The notes beneath the pieces were generated by a model. It did no database searches and had not been told where the DNA came from. It saw only the letters and a program-made list of their open reading frames with translations. Below are positions 31,564-32,982 of a stretch of 32,982 nucleotides of DNA, piece by piece (positions within the stretch are counted from its first letter, which is position 1; each line of letters opens with the position of its first letter). This DNA comes from Gemmatimonadaceae bacterium (GTDB lineage Bacteria > Gemmatimonadota > Gemmatimonadetes > Gemmatimonadales > Gemmatimonadaceae), in contig JADZAN010000038.1 of NCBI GenBank assembly GCA_020852815.1, forward strand, positions 1 through 32,982, read 5' to 3'. Position numbers and translations under genes: made by a program.

Positions 31564-31707
31564 GATGTGCAGGGATTGCAGCTGGACGGAAGCTGGGCGC
31601 TCCACCGTCCGCGAGCCATGCCCGCGCGTGGTGCCGTCATCGCACGGACAGACGTCCGGCGATTCCCAGTAACGAGAGGATCGACGCAGCTGGCCGTCGG
31701 CTGAAGG

Positions 31708-31828
31708 GAGTGGTTGTGGGTGGAGTGGGGCGGGGGAGAGCGAGGTGGGGGCGAAGCGTTGCGACTGTCGGGGATTGCACTACGCGCGGGTGGGGGGGAT
31801 GGCGGGAATGGGGGGGGCGGGGGGTGGG
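31708..31828 (+). other. G-rich segment with G-quadruplex potential, upstream of the TonB receptor
   Basis: The plus strand carries dense G-runs. At 31788-31828 six runs of three or more G (3, 7, 3, 8, 6 and 3) are separated by loops of 1-5 nt. More runs lie at 31718-31750. This is about 225-265 nt upstream of the receptor start, on the template strand for that gene. The region 31564-31707 shows no gene or promoter I can recognise. Confidence 0.6.
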
Positions 31829-31885
31829 ATTGTCGTGGGTCGAATTGGCGTCCTCGGCTGGTGTCAGCAATCGGGGTCAGAGCAA

Positions 31886-31932
31886 TCGGGGTCAGAGTCA
31901 CCGAACCAATTTCTCGGTGACTCTGACCCCGA
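31886..31932. repeat. Perfect 19-bp inverted repeat of the GGGGTCAGAGTCA type
   Basis: TCGGGGTCAGAGTCACCGA (31886-31904) and its exact complement (31914-31932) flank a 9-nt loop. A further copy of the left half, ATCGGGGTCAGAG, lies directly upstream at 31870-31882, and GGGGTCAG recurs at 32040-32047. Repeats with this core are common mobile palindromes in bacteria and are often seen near REP-type tyrosine transposases. No such transposase is in the window. Confidence 0.8.
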
Positions 31933-32057
31933 CTTTCCCTGATCCTCCCCGATTCGCCAAATCGCCCGTCCAAATGGCTCCCGACGTCCTCGTAGGGCAC
32001 GCCGCGTAGGCGGTAGAGGCGTTTGGGGGGCAGATTCCTGGGGTCAGTCAGAATGAA

Positions 32058-32142
32058 GCGACCGGCTCGCGGTCGTGGTAACGTGGGTTACGCCGCCGGA
32101 CGAGCCGACGGACCAGAGCCACAACACGACGGAGCCGGTCGC
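32058..32142 (+). ncRNA. Structured leader of the IS110 transposase, possible part of a bridge RNA
   Basis: GCGACCGGCTC (32058-32068) pairs exactly with GAGCCGGTCGC (32132-32142). Just inside, GTCGTG (32072-32077) pairs with CACGAC (32125-32130), giving about 17 bp with a 3x1 internal loop. A GTAAC-GTGG-GTTAC hairpin (32078-32091 region) sits within. In IS110-subgroup elements the non-coding segment between the left end and tnpA encodes a guide (bridge) RNA with internal loops for target and donor. Position and structure fit, but I cannot assign the loops. Confidence 0.35.
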
Positions 32143-32144
32143 CT

Positions 32145-32982
32145 ATGTCACGTACAGTGCGCTATGTCGGGTTGGATGTCCACGCCGAGACGATTACCGC
32201 CGCCGTGGCCGACGCCGATGGGACGCTCCAGGAGTGCGGGACGATCCCGAATCGTCCGGAGGCGGTGCGGAAACTCCTGGCGAAGCTCGGGGAGGCGGAG
32301 ACGCTGCGCGTCTGCTACGAGGCCGGCCCGACCGGCTACGCGCTCTACTGGCAGCTGGCCGGCCTCGGCATCGCCTGCAGTGTCGTCGCGCCGAGCCTGA
32401 TTCCCACCAAGGCGGGCGATCGCGTGAAGACGGACCGGCGCGATGCGGGACGCCTCGCGCGGTGTCATCGCGCGGGGGACCTCACGCCGGTGTGGGTCCC
32501 CGATCCGGCCACCGAAGCGCTGCGCGATCTCGTGCGCGCCCGCGAGGTCGCCAAGCAGGACCAACTGCGGGCGCGGCACCGCGTGGGCAAGTTCCTGCTC
32601 CGCCATGGCCGCCACCGGCCGGAGGGGATGCGCAGTTGGACGGGGCGGCATCAGCTGTGGCTGGCGCGGGTCCGCTTCGACACCGCGGTGCTGCAAACGG
32701 TCTTTGAGGAGTATCGGGCGGAGCTCGACCACGTCGCCGCGCGCGTGCGGCGGCTCGAGCAGGCGATCACGGCGGCACTGCCCACGCTCGCGCCCGCGCA
32801 GCAGGCGCTGGTGGGCGCGCTCGCCGCCCTGCGCGGCGTGCAATGCCTGACCGCGACGACGCTCGTGAGCGAAGTCGGGACGCTGCGCCGTTTCGCCACC
32901 GCGCGGCAGCTGATGGCCTATGCGGGGCTGGTCCCGCGCGAGCACTCCAGCGGGGGGAGTGTGCGCCGCGGGGCGATCACCA
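32145..32982 (+). CDS. IS110-family transposase, C-terminus cut by the window end
   Basis: DEDD-type recombinase of IS110 elements. The 279 visible residues start MSRTVRYVGLDVH; the RuvC-like acidic residues are Asp11 (GLDVH), Glu59 (CYEAGP), Asp97 and Asp100 (KTDRRDAG). A helical middle (about 125-205) leads to the Tnp/transposase_20 region, LRGVQCLTATTLVSEVG, AYAGLVPRE and SSGGSVRRGAIT, which includes the conserved Ser-containing segment. All catalytic landmarks seen so far are intact, so the element may be active. The ATG at 32145 has GGAG at 32131-32134, which lies in the right arm of the leader stem, so folding could hide the ribosome site. The last codons are beyond the window. Confidence 0.92.
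   Translation, partial: MSRTVRYVGLDVHAETITAAVADADGTLQECGTIPNRPEAVRKLLAKLGEAETLRVCYEAGPTGYALYWQLAGLGIACSVVAPSLIPTKAGDRVKTDRRDAGRLARCHRAGDLTPVWVPDPATEALRDLVRAREVAKQDQLRARHRVGKFLLRHGRHRPEGMRSWTGRHQLWLARVRFDTAVLQTVFEEYRAELDHVAARVRRLEQAITAALPTLAPAQQALVGALAALRGVQCLTATTLVSEVGTLRRFATARQLMAYAGLVPREHSSGGSVRRGAIT

Larger units (their letters stand above)
32040..32982 (+). mobile_element. IS110-family insertion sequence, left part (runs off the window)
   Basis: A DEDD transposase gene of the IS110 family begins at 32145 and continues past the window end. The element's left boundary is not defined by inverted repeats in this family. I place it tentatively near the GGGGTCAG at 32040, where unique-looking sequence meets the structured transposase leader. 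No target duplication can be judged because the right end is absent. Confidence 0.55.

Noticed and set aside
31560-32000. Minus-strand frame of 146 codons across the palindrome region, with a segment RNLPPKRLYRLRGVPYEDVG in the wider frame
   Set aside because: It crosses the 19-bp inverted repeat and low-complexity G/C runs. The short sensible-looking stretch could be a gene remnant cut by the IS, but I cannot match it to a family.
32145-32945. Minus-strand frame of 265 codons opposite the IS110 transposase
   Set aside because: It is antisense to a gene with an intact DEDD signature and has no recognisable domain of its own.

Overview
The window is strongly GC-rich and packed with ordinary bacterial genes on both strands. 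Several features point to a Gemmatimonadota-like (or related, e.g. Acidobacteriota-like) soil bacterium: two permeases of the 'acidobacterial duplicated orphan permease' (ADOP) type, one paired with a PadR repressor; a DUF4953-type metzincin; a cytochrome c/beta-propeller protein; and a TonB receptor linked to a signalling operon. The taxon is inferred from gene content and style only; no rRNA, tRNA or CRISPR array was seen.

Layout. 1-664 is a non-coding array of REP-like hairpins. 727-3162 (minus strand) is a methionine unit, metY then metX, behind a promoter and a leader that looks like a SAM-II-type riboswitch joined to a transcription terminator with a competing antiterminator. 3456-7949 holds an exported SGNH hydrolase, a membrane protein with a zinc ribbon, a GAF/PAS/GGDEF diguanylate cyclase and an exported DsrE-like protein. 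8009-12931 (minus) is a two-gene unit: a cytochrome c/propeller protein followed 6 nt later by a pullulanase. 13137-16090 (plus) is padR plus an ADOP permease, converging on a large exported metzincin (15919-18759, minus). Then come a small lipoprotein, a divergent NTE-like patatin protein, a GNAT acetyltransferase with a dCMP deaminase-type enzyme, and a second ADOP permease.

26348-31563 (minus) is a tight three-gene operon: TonB-dependent receptor, YfiR-family periplasmic protein, and a hybrid histidine kinase whose periplasmic region resembles the CHASE8 sensor of the diguanylate cyclase YfiN. It looks like a rewired YfiBNR circuit in which an outer-membrane receptor may replace YfiB and a His-Asp phosphorelay replaces c-di-GMP output. 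31564-32144 is non-coding and rich in G-runs and palindromes. The window ends inside an IS110-family transposase (from 32145), preceded by a structured segment that could be part of a bridge RNA.

Three observations stand out. They are the metY leader with mutually exclusive hairpins, the TonB receptor/YfiR/CHASE8-kinase operon, and an unusually frequent octamer (CGTTAGGC or its complement, 13 copies by hand count) lying inside genes on both strands and in several reading frames.
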